A stretch of DNA of 62,500 nt from Mesostigma viride. Its lineage: Eukaryota; Streptophyta; Mesostigmatophyceae; Mesostigmatales; Mesostigmataceae. The position numbers were made by a program, and so were the translations under genes. Location: contig RPFO01000644.1 of NCBI GenBank assembly GCA_009746045.1, positions 1-62,500 on the forward strand. The letters run 5' to 3'. The notes under the pieces are model-generated. The model was not told where the DNA came from and did no database searches. It saw only the letters and a list, made by a program, of their open reading frames with translations. Below are positions 21,310 to 33,100 of this stretch, in pieces. The first letter of the stretch is position 1, and every line of letters begins with the position of its first letter.

Positions 21310-21970
21310 GGATTTTGCTGAGGTCCCGGAATCAACTCACGAGCTGCTCGCTAGCCCAGGATTGAGCCACGGCATGAACACGGGAAGTTGTACACCGAAA
21401 AGTGGCGATATTGCATACCAACAAAATAAAAAAACGTGACGTGTGTCACTTAACCTTGGCATCTCACGGCGTTGCCAAGCAGTGCCAAGCAGCACTGCTT
21501 GGACGCATGGTCAACCGAGATCTCTAGGGCGCTATGGTTCACACGAATTGACCGTACGACCCAAAACGACTTATACTAGGTCCACGCACATTGACATGCT
21601 GCCGTAAGTAGTATGGGACCCGGGCCCTAACAATGACACCCCCAGCCCACTGGAAGTCTTCCATGCACTCATGGGCATGAACCACGTCTTTACACGTATG
21701 CCGGATGACGATATATCTACAGTACACTGGCTACCTTGGTCGCAGGGCGCGCCTTATTAATGCGGGCACCCCAATTTAGGCACAACTAGGCATTTCAGGC
21801 TATTTTTGGCATACCTGGGTCACCTTAACTGTTATATGGAAATAAACTAACACCCATTTCACCGGAAAAAAACATGCTGCCGTAAGCGGAACGGAGAAAT
21901 TGTCCTTTTGGTGTTAACTTTTAACACCACGAAACCGCCAAATAACACCAAATCCCCATAGATTCTCTCG
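21310..21970. other. No gene seen
   Basis: Upstream region of the esterase gene. A run of TTAACACCA-type short motifs begins near 21900. Confidence 0.5.
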
Positions 21971-21974
21971 GGTT

Positions 21975-22085
21975 TATTGTAATATCGTTTGTTACTACTA
22001 GAAACCCCACAATTCAGTCTCGTTGCGCTCGTTGCGCCGATTGGCCCATTTTTAACACCAAATCCCTTAACACCAAAAAAGGATT
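21975..22085. repeat. Dispersed ~105-bp repeat, copy 1
   Basis: Shares with 30133-30240 the order TTGTAATATCGTT, ATTCAGTCTC, GCGCCGATTGG, CCATTTTTAACACCA, CCCTTAACACCAAAAA. At 30.1 kb it lies just 5' of an L1-like LINE, so this may be a LINE 5' fragment or an independent repeat. Confidence 0.7.
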
Positions 22086-22595
22086 TGAAACGAAATGATC
22101 GGAGGATGCAAACTGAACAGAACTGAACACGCCTTGAACTGAACTGAACATCAAGATCTGCGAAGTCCCGCGCCTGCTAGAATGTACAGTGACCAGAAGT
22201 AGCAATAGCTTGTGCTGATCGACATGGCGGCAATTTTTCGCGGTGCTGTTAGTCTGATACGTTCCCGCCATTTCGCGATACTATCGGCAACTTTGTGGAT
22301 ACGTACGAACGTGTCACTGCGCTTTTGCATTTCGGAGCAAAATTTGCCGTGGTGTTATTTGTTGTCCGGCCTAGTGCAACTCTTACAATACATGGTTTTC
22401 AATGGTGTCAGGAGTCGGTTGACGTTCTTTTTGGCGTGGTGTTATTTCTGGGACAAGTCCGCGATACTGTACCTTAATCTGACAAATGACAGGTCGCAAT
22501 GACGGTTGGCCTACAGATATTTGGCGTTTAGGTGGGTATATATTGCGTCCGTTCTTCCCTTTTGGTGCCCTTCCACCACATTCTAACTTCTGCTG

Positions 22596-23019
22596 TTGTC
22601 AAGCAGAATGCCGCGCATCACCATCGACCTCACGGTCTCTCCTGTGAAGCCACTTCCCGGCAGGCAGACGCAAAGCCGACAGCAAGCATCTCTAAGCGCC
22701 TCAGCTTCAAGCAGCGATGCAAGTCTTCTTGCCGCAGGGCTCGACGACAGGTGTGCTGCACCCAAGACTAGGAAGTCGGCACCTTCTGCCTCCACATGCC
22801 GCGTCGAGGAAGACACGCCTCCGGCCACTAGTGCACCGCTCAACGCTCAACGACAGGTGTGCTGCACCCAAGAAGAAGTCGGCACCTTCTGCCTCCACAG
22901 GCCGCGTCGAGGAAGACACGCCCCCGGCCACTGCACAACAGCGCGTGTTTGCTCCAACGGCCGACCGTAGGAAGGCACCCCCCGCACGGGTGCACACCAG
23001 GGGAAGCCTTGCTGTGTGA
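22596..23019 (+). CDS. Unknown small protein with SUMO-interaction-like motif and duplicated segment
   Basis: The open frame from 22596 starts MSSRMPRITIDLTVSPVKP, where ITIDLT resembles a SUMO-interacting motif. A DRCAAPK-KSAPSAST-RVEEDTPPAT segment follows and is duplicated in DNA with a 106-bp period (GACAGGTGTGCTGC at 22746 and 22852). Because 106 is not a multiple of three, the second copy is read in another frame (22717-23019). Either a frameshift, an intron or chance is involved. Function unknown and the gene status is uncertain. Confidence 0.3.
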
Positions 23020-23309
23020 TCGGCTGCAGCCCCCCTGTTATCGCCCATGACCTGGCTCGAATGGTGGGTTTCACAGGCTGTTGTCTTAACCTAGTTCTAT
23101 CTTCATCGCCCGTTATATTTTATACTGTGAGTCAGTTGTCATTCCGGTTCCTATTTACATATAAAGCCGTCTTAGTTTCATGCGCTTAATTTTAAGGTCT
23201 GGCGTAATGCAGCATATTGTTTACATTTTGCTCTTTATTCGTATGTGTCCTACCTTGATCTATTATCTTATATTATCTATATTGTGTGCCCTGCAATGCA
23301 TCGTGATGT

Positions 23310-23694
23310 CATGCATGCAGAAGCGGTCTGGCATACGTGAGGACGACCCCAAGGTCTGGAGGCTGCGCGAGATTGAGGGGGTGCCTCTGAAATGCGGTGA
23401 AGGGGCACTAGATCAAGGAAGGGCATCGTCTACCGGTGCTCGCATCAGCATGTCCGCAAGCACGTTTACCCGTCCATTGAGGTGGATGTCACTGATGAGC
23501 ACGGTGTGCAGCGCCGACAGCTTGTCTTTTTCTGCCCCGCCTGCGTGAAGAAGCCGCATGAGTCACTCAGCGGCAACATTGACGTGCACAACCCGCCCAG
23601 GTTGTGGGACTCCCCCGTCACGTTGTCCCCGACGGAGGAGCGATATTTTGATGCAATTGGGTTCCCAGTTACTCCTGTCCTGAACTTCGCCTAG
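23310..23694 (+). CDS. Unknown protein, Cys-rich C-terminal exon
   Basis: The C-terminal frame (about 23401-23694) reads KGIVYRCSHQHVRKH, then FFCPACVKKPHESL, and ends FPVTPVLNFA. Spaced Cys/His pairs suggest a zinc-binding site. The upstream frame (DDPKVWRLREIEGVPLKCG, 23341-23400) looks continuous in meaning but is one base out of phase. A frameshift or a small intron near 23410 may therefore be present. Family not recognised. Confidence 0.35.
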
Positions 23695-24599
23695 AGTTTA
23701 CCAAGTCCACATCCAGCTGTGCCATAGCAGAGCTCTAGCTTTTCTTAATTAATGGTGTTAGCTTGGGCCAATGAATGAAGGGACATTGAGCAAATTGTGA
23801 ATCACGGGGAAAATTCTGGCCAGAATACCATGGCACTCATTTGTGCTTGATCCATATAGGTGTAGCTAGACTTTGTGAGGACCAAGAGTTACTAATGTCA
23901 TGGCCATGTTGTGTTTTGGAAAAAAGCAGGCAAGGGAGGGTTTGCCTCGACGTATGCCTTCACAATTTGTTGTGTACCCCATGGCCAAACGACTTTAATG
24001 TTCTTATTAAGAGAGAAACTATGCGTATACATAGTATGTTGCTTTATACGTCTTGCCATCGTTTTTAGATAAAAGCTTTTTTATGTTTGTTTTGTTCGTG
24101 ATGACTGGTGTTTAGTGTACAACATTTATCAATATCGCGCTCCAATTGAACCGTTATTTGATTTTCCATGTTACCTCCTTGACAATGTACGGATTTCACT
24201 AAAATACAAATTTAATTAATTAGTCTCGTGTCCCCGTTAGTTGGGGGACCACGGAGCACTGAATTCCCAATTTAAGATACAGTGCAAGTTTCCCCAAGAT
24301 GGACGTCAACACGTATAAATGTATGATGTCCACTGCAAATCCAAAATATGGGCCTCAAGTTAGTCCTCGAGCTAATCTTGCGCATGCACGCAAACAATGC
24401 CTACCATTCTTTTTATATTTCCTAGGACCCACAGTTACGGGGTCGTATAGTCTTTGACAACGTCTGCCAAACGCTGCTTATCCTGCTGATCCGATCCCAT
24501 TATCTGAGTAAGAGGGGTTGAGCGGATGACGCCAATTAACAGCGTCTTTGCTCTGCATGTCAGCTAAAATTATGGCGTGGTATATGAAATGGTATATGT
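23695..24599. other. AT-rich, no gene seen
   Basis: Includes a minus-strand LINE-tail-like motif at about 24236-24280 (GGGGGACCACGGAGCACTGAATT, preceded by TTAATTAATTAG). Otherwise no supported feature. Confidence 0.5.
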
Positions 24600-25150
24600 C
24601 CAATATTGGCCACCGCGTCGCCAAACCAGGGCTATGTCACCAGCACCATTAAGCAGCGGCGCCTGCAGCTCGTAGGGCACCTAGCTCGCACCAACCAGGT
24701 AGACACCTCACGTGGCCCCCCGCGGGACTGCGACCAGCTCAGCCTGGCCGGCACCTCCTGACGTGGGCCGGGCCCCGTGATCGTGTTAGACACCGCAAGG
24801 CCCGCACCTTCAACAAACAGCTAGTAGAGGACATGGGGGGCCTAGGCCTCTCCGTGATTTGGAAGAAGCTGATGGACAAGGCCAAGTGGGCCCAGGTCAT
24901 AGAGGGCAACGAGCCCCCCCCGTGGGGAAGCGCCCGCGTGTGCAAACCCGCGGGAGGCACGCCAGACAGCTCCCCTAGGGTAGCGTGATGTTGTTTAGAT
25001 AGATGTTGTAGGTAGCTGATGTAGATAGATTAGACCGGTAGGACTGTTTGCACCCATCCATCCATCCATCCATCGGGGTTAATGCTCCGTGACTCCCCAA
25101 CGGGAGCACGAGTCTAATTAATTAATTAATTAATTAATTAATTAATTAAC
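24600..25150 (+). pseudogene. LINE 3' end remnant 1
   Basis: Decayed C-terminal LINE ORF2: LVGHLARTNQVDT, then FNKQLVEDMGGLGLSV and KLMDKAKWAQVIEG, with frame breaks. It is followed by a CATC repeat, the hairpin GCTCCGTGACTCCCCAACGG-GAGC (25082 onward) and an (ATTA)n tail to about 25150. The residues match the better-preserved copy at 26400-26700. Confidence 0.75.
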
Positions 25151-25179
25151 TGCTTGATTGCTTAATAAGGAACACGTCG

Positions 25180-25470
25180 CGTTGGGGAGCCACGGTCCCA
25201 CGGAGCATTAATACATCGAATGAAGATGCCTAAACGGTTGGATCAATGGATACTCGTGTAGGATGATGGATACTCGACTCCTCCCATGCATTGGGGAGGA
25301 GCCGGCAACAACGTAGAGCCAGTGATCGAGTGAGTGGGTGGGCAGGCGAATCCATGACGACGTACGATTGCAAATGATTGAGGATTCAGGGCTTCTAGGA
25401 CTATCTGTACTCCGTGCCCTCATGATAGACAAGGAGAAATGGGCCGCAATCTGCGATAAGTGTACCTTCC
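25180..25470 (+). pseudogene. LINE 3' end remnant 2
   Basis: Plus-strand translation near 25345-25460 gives RIHDDVRLQMIEDSGLLGL, then LMIDKEKWAAICDK, the same terminal LINE motif as remnant 1. A minus-oriented hairpin tail (CGTTGGGGAGCCACGG) lies at 25180-25210, just upstream, and belongs to another insertion. Confidence 0.65.
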
Positions 25471-25479
25471 TTCATCAGG

Positions 25480-25560
25480 GGCATTAATTAATTAACTAAT
25501 TAAGAACATAACTCCGTTGGGAGTACATGTAGCACATATCCCTGAGAAGGGGCATATGGC
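25480..25560 (-). repeat. LINE-like 3' tail, minus orientation
   Basis: Minus-strand reading gives GGGATATGTGCTACATG, then TACTCCCAACGGAG, TTATGTTC and an (ATTA)-rich tail. Same family as 10012-10100 and 26835-26905. Confidence 0.7.
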
Positions 25561-25639
25561 TTTTCATACATTCTGGGCTACTTCCTGCAAGGCTAGGGTG
25601 TAAACTACACCTGCTCTAGGTGCAACGGCCAAGGGCACC

Positions 25640-27095
25640 TGCACCACCGGATGATCGATGTCTCAGAGCTCAAAATTAAGGCCTGGCATGGGGGTGGCCC
25701 TCTTCACCACGGGGTGTGGCAAGGTTGTGTCCTGTCCCCATACCTGTTCATTATTGTCGTGGATCACGTCATGCGCCGGGCACGTGCGCGCTTTACTGCT
25801 CTTAAGGGGTTCGAGCCAGGCTTGGACATCCTTAACGTGAAAGAGCACGGCGGGGTTAGACCTGCATGGTTACCGCCTTGCCGACCTGATTTATGCGGAT
25901 GATACCACTCTCATCGAGAGCCCCGAGCACATTCAGACCTGGCTGGACTGCCTGGGCCTGGAGGCGCGGGCGGTGGGGCTGGAGATTAGTGTCAAAACTG
26001 CATGAGGCGATGGTGATAGGGGCATCCAGTAAACCACCGCTGCCGCGCCTGCTCGACGGGACGGAGGTCCCGTTCCGCGACCGCTTCAAGCTGTTGGGGA
26101 GCTGGCTTCCTGACACCGCCGACGATGTGGACACCCGCATCGGCCTTGCCTGGGCCAAGCTCCGTTCGCTCACACCTTACTGGCGCTCGAAGGGCCTGGA
26201 CGGGCACCGCAAGCGCATGCTCTTCAAGGTCCTCGTCCTCACGGTGCTCACGTATGGCGCCGAGGCGTGGACCCTCCCACCCAAACTGGCAGCTCGGTTC
26301 GACGGCACAGTTTACAGGATGCTCCGGCAGGTCCTTAACGTAGGTTTTTCCGAGCGTCCGTCATCAGAGTCTTTGTATCATGGCATGCCTCGTGTTTCGG
26401 ACGAGATTAGGCAGCGTAGGATAGCATTTGTAGGACACCTTGCCCGCACCAGCCAGGTCGACACCACCCTTGGTCTGGCCGGCCCCCAGCGGCTTGGCCA
26501 GCCAGGGCGACACATTCTGACCTGGCCTGGCCCCGCGGACATTCCCAAAAAGGTAGGGAAACCTGTCACCAACTACGTTCAGATGTTGCTGGACGACCTA
26601 GTGGTCCCAGCCCAGTTTGAACACCGTATCCACTCTCTCTCCCGTCTTTGGACTGTCGTGCAGGACAAGACGCGGTGGCAGAAGATTGTCAAGGCTCACA
26701 CGCCCGACCCTGTGGGCAAGCCCCCTCCCCCCAAGAGGAGGAGGCATTTTGATGAGTAGTGTAGTTAGGATTTTCTAGACTAGATAGCTTAGAGTTAGGT
26801 TAGTTCGATTACGCGGCTTCCTCCACTCCACCCATCCATCATGGAATATGTGCTACATGATCTCCCAACGGAGGCATGTTATCATTTAATTTAATTTAAT
26901 TTAATGGGGGTGGGCCCAAGCGGAAGGGGCGCTTTGCTGAGTAGAATAGGTAGGGTTTTCTAGATCAGATTAGCTCAGAGTTAGATTAGTTTGGTTTCGC
27001 GGCTTTGTCCCCCCTCCATCCATCCACGGGCATATGTGCTACATGATCTCCCAACGGAGTCATGTTATGATTTAATTTAATTTAATTTTAATGGG
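25640..27095 (+). pseudogene. LINE ORF2 fragment, RT domain to 3' tail
   Basis: 5'-truncated LINE beginning inside RT (GVWQGCVLSPYLFIIV at about 25700). The catalytic LIYADDTTLIES is at 25886-25921 in another frame. A third frame from about 26000 to the stop at 26757-26759 carries the C-terminal part (RRIAFVGHLARTSQVDT, DKTRWQKIVKAH). At least two frameshifts are present, one explained by four extra bases near 26000. The 3' end shows two successive tails (26835-26905, 27013-27095), each with TATGTGCTACATG, CTCCCAACGGAG, CATGTTAT and (ATTTA)n, so two insertions are stacked or the end is duplicated. Confidence 0.8.
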
Positions 27096-27325
27096 GGGCA
27101 TGCTCCTGTTTAATACCCACGAGCCCCGCGGCCCATTGCTAGAATGCAGGGTAGAAGTTCGCAGGTGGAGGTTATTGCCCCTGAGGATATCCGCTACACT
27201 ACCGCCTCGTCTGCAATTACAGTACAGGACAGCTGAGATGAGGATTTTATCCCCCTCAAGTGGCTATATACTCTGATCTGAAGTGGCTATATACGGTTCC
27301 AAGGGCATGATGCATTGAATGAAAG

Positions 27326-27384
27326 AGTGCGTGAGTGCGTGCGTGAGTGCGTGCGTGAGTGCGTGCGTGTGTGCGTGCGTACGT
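27326..27384. repeat. GTGCGTGA/GTGCGTGC tetranucleotide-type repeat
   Basis: Short run of GTGC/GTGA tetranucleotides leading directly into the GGGA array. Confidence 0.85.
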
Positions 27385-27859
27385 GAGGGAGGGAGGGAGG
27401 GAGGGAGGGAGGAGGGAGGGAGGGAGGGAGGGAGGGAGGGAGGGAGGGAGGGAGGGAGGGAGGGAGGGAGGGGGGAGGGAGGGAGGGAGGGAGGGAGGGA
27501 GGGAGGGAGGGAGGGAGGGAGGGAGGAGGGAGGGAGGGAGGGAGGGAGGAGGGAGGGAGGGAGGGAGGGAGGGAGGAGGGAGGGAGGGAGGGAGGGAGGA
27601 GGGAGGAGGGAGGGAGGGAGGGAGGGAGGGAGGGAGGGAGGGAGGGAGGAGGGAGGGAGGGAGGGAGGGAGGGAGGAGGGAGGGAGGGAGGGAGGGAGGG
27701 AGGAGGGAGGGAGGGAGGGAGGGAGGGAGGGAGGGAGGAGGGAGGGAGGGAGGGAGGGAGGGAGGGAGGGAGGGAGGGAGGGAGGGAGGGAGGGAGGGAG
27801 GAGGGAGGGAGGGAGGGAGGAGGGAGGGAGGGAGGGAGGGAGGGAGGGAGGGAGGGAGT
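27385..27859. repeat. (GGGA)n array
   Basis: About 475 bp of GGGA with occasional missing bases. Every 16-bp stretch on the plus strand satisfies the G3N1 quadruplex pattern. Open frames of about 200 codons here are low-complexity artefacts. Confidence 0.97.
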
Positions 27860-28054
27860 GCAAACGGCCGGGGAAATACGCTTTGGATTTTGAGCTCCGA
27901 AAATCGTCATGATCAATCTGCAGAGGACTTTTACCGGGCATTTTCGGCATCAGTAGGTTAATGCATTAAAGGAGACAGTGTCTCTACCTTTGTCATGCTT
28001 CTAAGTACTATCATGGCAATGGTAATCCTCCCACCCACACTATTCACCAAGCAC

Positions 28055-28318
28055 AGGTTCAGCCCACTGACCAAGCACATGTTCCACCCACTGACCAAGC
28101 ACACGTTCCACCCACTGACCACACACGGGTTCCACCCACTGACCAAGCACACGTTCCACCCACTGACCACACACGGGTTCCGCCTACTGACCAAACACAC
28201 GTTCCACCCACTGCATGACCAAACACCGGTTCCCTATACTGACCAAAACCACACGTTCAACTCACTGCATGACCAAGCACAGGCTTTACCCACTGACCAC
28301 GCACGGGTGCACCATACT
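28055..28318. repeat. 24-bp tandem repeat
   Basis: About ten units of the type CCACTGACCAAGCACACGTT, alternating AAGCACACGTTCCAC and CACACGGGTTCCAC variants and degrading toward the 3' side. Confidence 0.9.
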
Positions 28319-28825
28319 AAACAAAGCACTCCGGGTAAGTACCATCATCCACGGGTTATCCAGGTGCTGCCAAGTTGCCCTAGCCCCTACACTGCACTCA
28401 CCCACCGAACCAAACAGCCAAGCAAACAACCCAACCACCAATTGAAAGCAAACGGCATGTCTCTTCACCCTAATAATATAGTATGTACAGTCATTCATGC
28501 CTTCAGTTGGGTTGGCTTAAGTTGTGTTCACGACTTAAGTTGGGTCGCATGATTAATTAAACTCGTGCTCCCGTTGGGTCGCATCAGATTTCGGCATTCA
28601 AGTTCAAAGTAGTTCAGAACAGTATGTTTGAGTATCTTTAGTTCAAAGTAGTACAATTAAGTAGAGTCATTCATGTGTTAAGTTGGGTCGACCCCACAAA
28701 AACCTTGAACACAACGAAAGACGTGAATGACTGAATAACTGTACCAGTAGGGGCTTGGCCCCTACCGGGTCTACTTGTTATCATGGATAAAACACACAAA
28801 TTATTTTGACAATGGAGCTTGTAAA
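28319..28825. other. No gene seen
   Basis: Includes a truncated tail motif (TTAATTAAACTCGTGCTCCCGTTGGG reading) near 28550 and short AAGTTGGGT direct repeats. It may hold the 3' UTR of the OTU gene. Confidence 0.4.
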
Positions 28826-29510
28826 TTAGTAACAACATGTAATGGGTGAGACCACGTACGTGGTGGACATTGATGTTAACGCGGTACACCAGGGCTGCAG
28901 CTCTCGATTGCCGCCCCATGAGCCATCCTTGCGCATCCGTGACAAATAATCTAGAAAGGAGACCTCTTCCTTTTCATTAAAAGAAGCGAAGAAGGGTGCG
29001 TGTGCCTGCAGAAACGTGGCAATATATGTATGGTACAGCACCCCATAGTCCAGCAGTTATGATTAAGAGTGGGCGTACTAGGAATGAGTTGACGGCAGTG
29101 CAGGTGGCAAACGTGTATAATGACGTGTGTACGTGGGCGCACAAAACATGCTGTGATCGACAGGCCAATGGAAAGGACATGTGAAATGCAGGCAAGCAAA
29201 CATGGTACTAAACACGTAAAGAGCAACGACATAGGCATCTCCACATTACCTGCATATAGTCCACGACTTCCTGTCGGCATGGGTGTGTCCCCGTGATGTT
29301 TCTTGTGCGCTGATGAGTTATAGCCCCAAACAGACAGTTGCCATCACGTGGAGTGGCGCAGATCTTCATGGCACTTGGAGGGTAAACTGCTGAAGGCCTG
29401 TGGTGAGTACAAGCAACACCATGCTCACCGGCAGTAAAGTGTAACCACAAGTACTCAAAAGATAATTGCGTAGTGCGCGGCATGAACTTCATGTCGCCAC
29501 GTTCGGGCAC
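28826..29510 (-). CDS. OTU-domain cysteine protease, partial
   Basis: Exon 29250-29510 (-) contains ICATPRDGNCLFGAITHQ, the OTU catalytic block with Asp, Cys and the following helix, and ends ...VVDYMQ at donor CAG|GTAATG. The next exon begins at 29005 after acceptor TTCTGCAG, in phase. It reads AHAPFFASF, then FLDYLSRMRKDGSWGGN, the conserved OTU middle block. One base out of frame, ALVYRVNINVHHV follows, matching the next OTU strand. OTU proteins cleave ubiquitin chains. The catalytic His block is not clearly found downstream, and the frame break near 28905 suggests either a sequencing indel, another short intron, or a decayed gene. The N-terminus may lie further upstream of 29510. Confidence 0.65.
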
Positions 29511-30132
29511 TAGGCATGGATATCCCTGCCTATTCGATATATATGAGCGAAGTCGTCGGATTACCCACTCGCCAAGTCAAGGTCTTCCCTAAAAGCGAGC
29601 GGGCGCGCTAAAGAAGACTTACATTCGACCAGGAATCATCAACACGCCCAGCTGCTCGCTAAATCTAGTTGCTAAATCGCACAGCGCCGATGCAGGCCGA
29701 ACGGACCTTTTTCCACAAAAAATAGGCTGCAGCTTTCACGGGGTTAAAACTATCGCGATATTTCAAATAAATGACACTCCGATCACTGTCAGCATTGTTT
29801 GCAAGCACTCAATATGCCCCAGAATCGATGTCTAGTGCAGCACCGCCATTCATTTCTTTATCCCTGCTTTATCCATACTAGAAGCCATCACCGGCCAGGC
29901 TGTCTTTGCCCCGCGCACGCCCTGCGCACGCAGTGAAAATTTCCACCTCTAATTCGACTCCGCGACACCGGAACGGTCAGCGCGCCGCGGAATTGCGCGG
30001 GAAACGGCTCTGTTTACCGTCAACGCGGTTTCACTGAACACCGGTACTACGCTAACCTTGTTCAGCCTGAACAGACGGCTGAGCGAAGCCATTTCGTTCA
30101 GTAAAGTTCAGAAATCCTGGTACGGACTCATT
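29511..30132. other. No gene seen
   Basis: Unique sequence between the OTU exon and the LINE-associated repeat. Two CACGC/GCGCGC-rich patches but no recognised coding or RNA feature. Confidence 0.45.
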
Positions 30133-33100
30133 TTGTAATATCGTTGGCTAATACTCGAAATCCTCGAATTCAGTCTCTTCGCGCCGATTGGTCCATTTTT
30201 AACACCATTTTAACACCAAAACCCTTAACACCAAAAAGACACCACGTCCTAAGCGGAACCGCCCACACATGCTGCGCACCTACAGATAAACCAAAGTACC
30301 GTAAGCAACTTTTCGAGGGCAGCAGCACCCCCTGGCCACAGTACAGGCCTGTCCGCCGCAAGGACCAGCCAGCCGCGGACACCGAGCCACCGGGATCGCC
30401 GCAGCACATTCCCAACGCCGCCAACGGGGCAGAGCTCAGCCTACCGGAGAATCTTGAGGAGGGGGACGAGATCGGGGAACACATGGACACGGATCGAGGC
30501 GACGGGGCAAGGAACTAAGCGCGCCCGGCAGGCAGCCAACGGGATCACCCACAACACCGGCCTGGACATCCGTGGCGGCGCCGGACGCAACGGACGTGGC
30601 GGCCGCGCCAACCGTGACTAGGTAAGACCTGCCTGATACGCCACTAACATGAGCCAACTCACCATAGTATCATGGAATGTACGTGGTCTCAATAGCTATG
30701 GAGTACGTACTGCTACTGGCATACCCAATACTACTCGTATCAAGCAATTAACCCTTCACCTCGCATCATTACTGCAGGGCTACGGCGGCCCAGCCCATGA
30801 GATCTGGCTGGGCCTGCAAGAGCATAAAATTCAAGGCCCGGGGGTCACGGCCAACAAAGCAGTGAGAGCACTAGCTCCTAACAGTGAGAGTCGCTGGGCC
30901 TGGGCGCGAGGAACCCAGGGGGGCACAGCTTTGATTCAATACCGTAAAACGGCTTCCTCACACCTCACCTGCCACACTTGGTCCCAACCGGTAGATACGG
31001 CGGCGGCTCAATGGCAAGGCCGCTGGGTACGACAGCACATCACCTGGGGTAGCAAGCAGGGGTACCTTCTTTCAATTTACGCCCCAACCGACCCAGCTGA
31101 ACAACATAATTTTTTCAAAGACATGTTTCAGATGATCCACGCCATTATTTCCCACGGCCTGGAGGTCATATTGATGGGTGATTTCAATCTAGACATGGCG
31201 GCGCACCCTCAATCACGTACAAACCCCTTTCACGAACAGCTACTAGAGCTTAACCTACACGACCTACTGCGCTCCAGGGACAACGACCACACTTGGCTTG
31301 CAACACGCGACGGTCACCGCATCACACGCCGTCTAGACAGAATCTATGCCACGCACGCTTGGGCGGACCTTGTATGCCATGCTAGGGTAGATCGCTCTAT
31401 CACTCTTTCGGACCACTACCCTTGTATTATCACCTTAACGCACCACACCCCACCGACGCGGGGACCCGGTATCCCCCGCTTCAACCGAGACTTATTGAGG
31501 GATCAAACATTCACGGCTCAAGTAAAAGCTTTTTGGCGAGAGTGGGTGGCCAGCATCCCTCACTATACCGATCATTGTCGATGGATGCAAGCCGGCCTAC
31601 AACATGTATTGCAACTTTCCAAGAAATACACTGCTGAGCTTAGACAACAGAAAGGCCATATGAATACCGATGTTACAAACGTATTGTCAACCGTCTACAA
31701 CTTAAGCAAACACTCACTACTTATGACATGGTGAAAATGCAACAAGCCCAGCTAGCCTTGGACAAACTGCGATACGAAAGACACGCTAACGCCATAGATG
31801 CGGAAAACCTTTGGTGGCACACAACGGGGGAAAAAATGAATAAAGAATATTTTGCACTCCTCCCCAAGCAACGAACACACACGCTGATAACTGAAATTCA
31901 CGACGACCAGGGCATCCACACCGACACCCATTCCATACTAAACAGCGGTCATCAATATTTTACGAAGCTATTCCGAAGTAAACCGCACCCTCAAGCACCT
32001 CAAGCTATCCACCAAGTCCTTCAGGCGATACCACGGCGCCTCACCACCACGCAGCAGCAAGAACTAGATCAGACACCCACACAAGCTGAGACACAGGCTG
32101 CTATGCTCAAAATCAAACTCGGCAGTGCACCCGGAGTGGACGGCATCCCTGTAGAATTTTGGAGGAAGTTTTGGCCCGACCTTTCTGCCGGCTTTTACAA
32201 ATGCGTCCTCGAAGTATGGCGCACAGGTATCGTCCCTGGCAACTGGGCAGAAACCGCACTAATCCTCATATTTAAAAAGGGGTCTAAAACTCAATGGCAA
32301 AACTACCGTCCCATACGACTACTCACGGTTGCGTACAAAATCATCAGTAAAATACTACAACTACGCATTTACACAGTACTCGACGACCTAATCGGTCCGG
32401 AACAAGTCGGCTTCCGCGCTAACCTACACATAAACGATAGCATTACCATGCTTATGGACATAGTGGAAAAAGCGTGGCGCCACAACATACTCGGCATCAT
32501 ACTATTCTGGGATTTCAAAAAAGCTTTTGACCGCATGTGTTGGGACTACCTCGAGAAGACATTGCGCGGTTTCGGATTTGGGGGCACTTTCACGCATGTC
32601 ACCATCGGTATGATTAAATCGCTCTCATGGACCCTACTCCTAAACGGGCACTTCTCACGCACAGGCACTAGCTCTAGGTCACTCCCACAAGGCGACTGCA
32701 TGCCCCTGCTCCTGTTTCTTCTTGCGCATGCCGGGCTGTTCTTTTTGCACGCTCGCGACAACAGGATCAGGGGCTTCCCCATCCAAGGTAAACCGCGAGG
32801 TTTGTTCCAAACTGCTTATGTTGATGACACCACTAATGTCTGTACCTCCACTACCGATGTGCATGCTATCATGGAGAATATCACGACATACTCCATGGCC
32901 TCTCAACAGCGGTGTAACGTGCAAAAGTCCACGGGGCTGCACATCGGGAGAGGATCCTCCCCCCGCTTATCACTCCCTAATCTGCCTGTGACATGGGTCC
33001 AGCCAGACGGTCACCACCTATTACACAACTGCCCTATCGGCTGCACTATGGATGGACGTCTTGCTGAACACCCCACCTTTTTGTATGACAACACAACACA

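Noticed and set aside
27264-27961. Long LPPS and GREGG repeat ORFs
   Set aside because: They are translations of the GGGA microsatellite in several frames.
28055-28318. Possible CRISPR-like array
   Set aside because: The units are contiguous 24-bp tandem repeats without unique spacers, and the host is eukaryotic.
30144-30518. 124-codon ORF before LINE ORF2 as a complete ORF1
   Set aside because: Its first third is the dispersed repeat, and it lacks coiled-coil, RRM or zinc-knuckle motifs. At most a remnant of ORF1.
31728-31734. ATGGTGA overlap suggesting that LINE endonuclease and RT are separate genes translated by reinitiation
   Set aside because: The RT frame is already meaningful upstream of this ATG (KQTLTTYDMVK), so a one-base shift in a single ORF2 explains it better.
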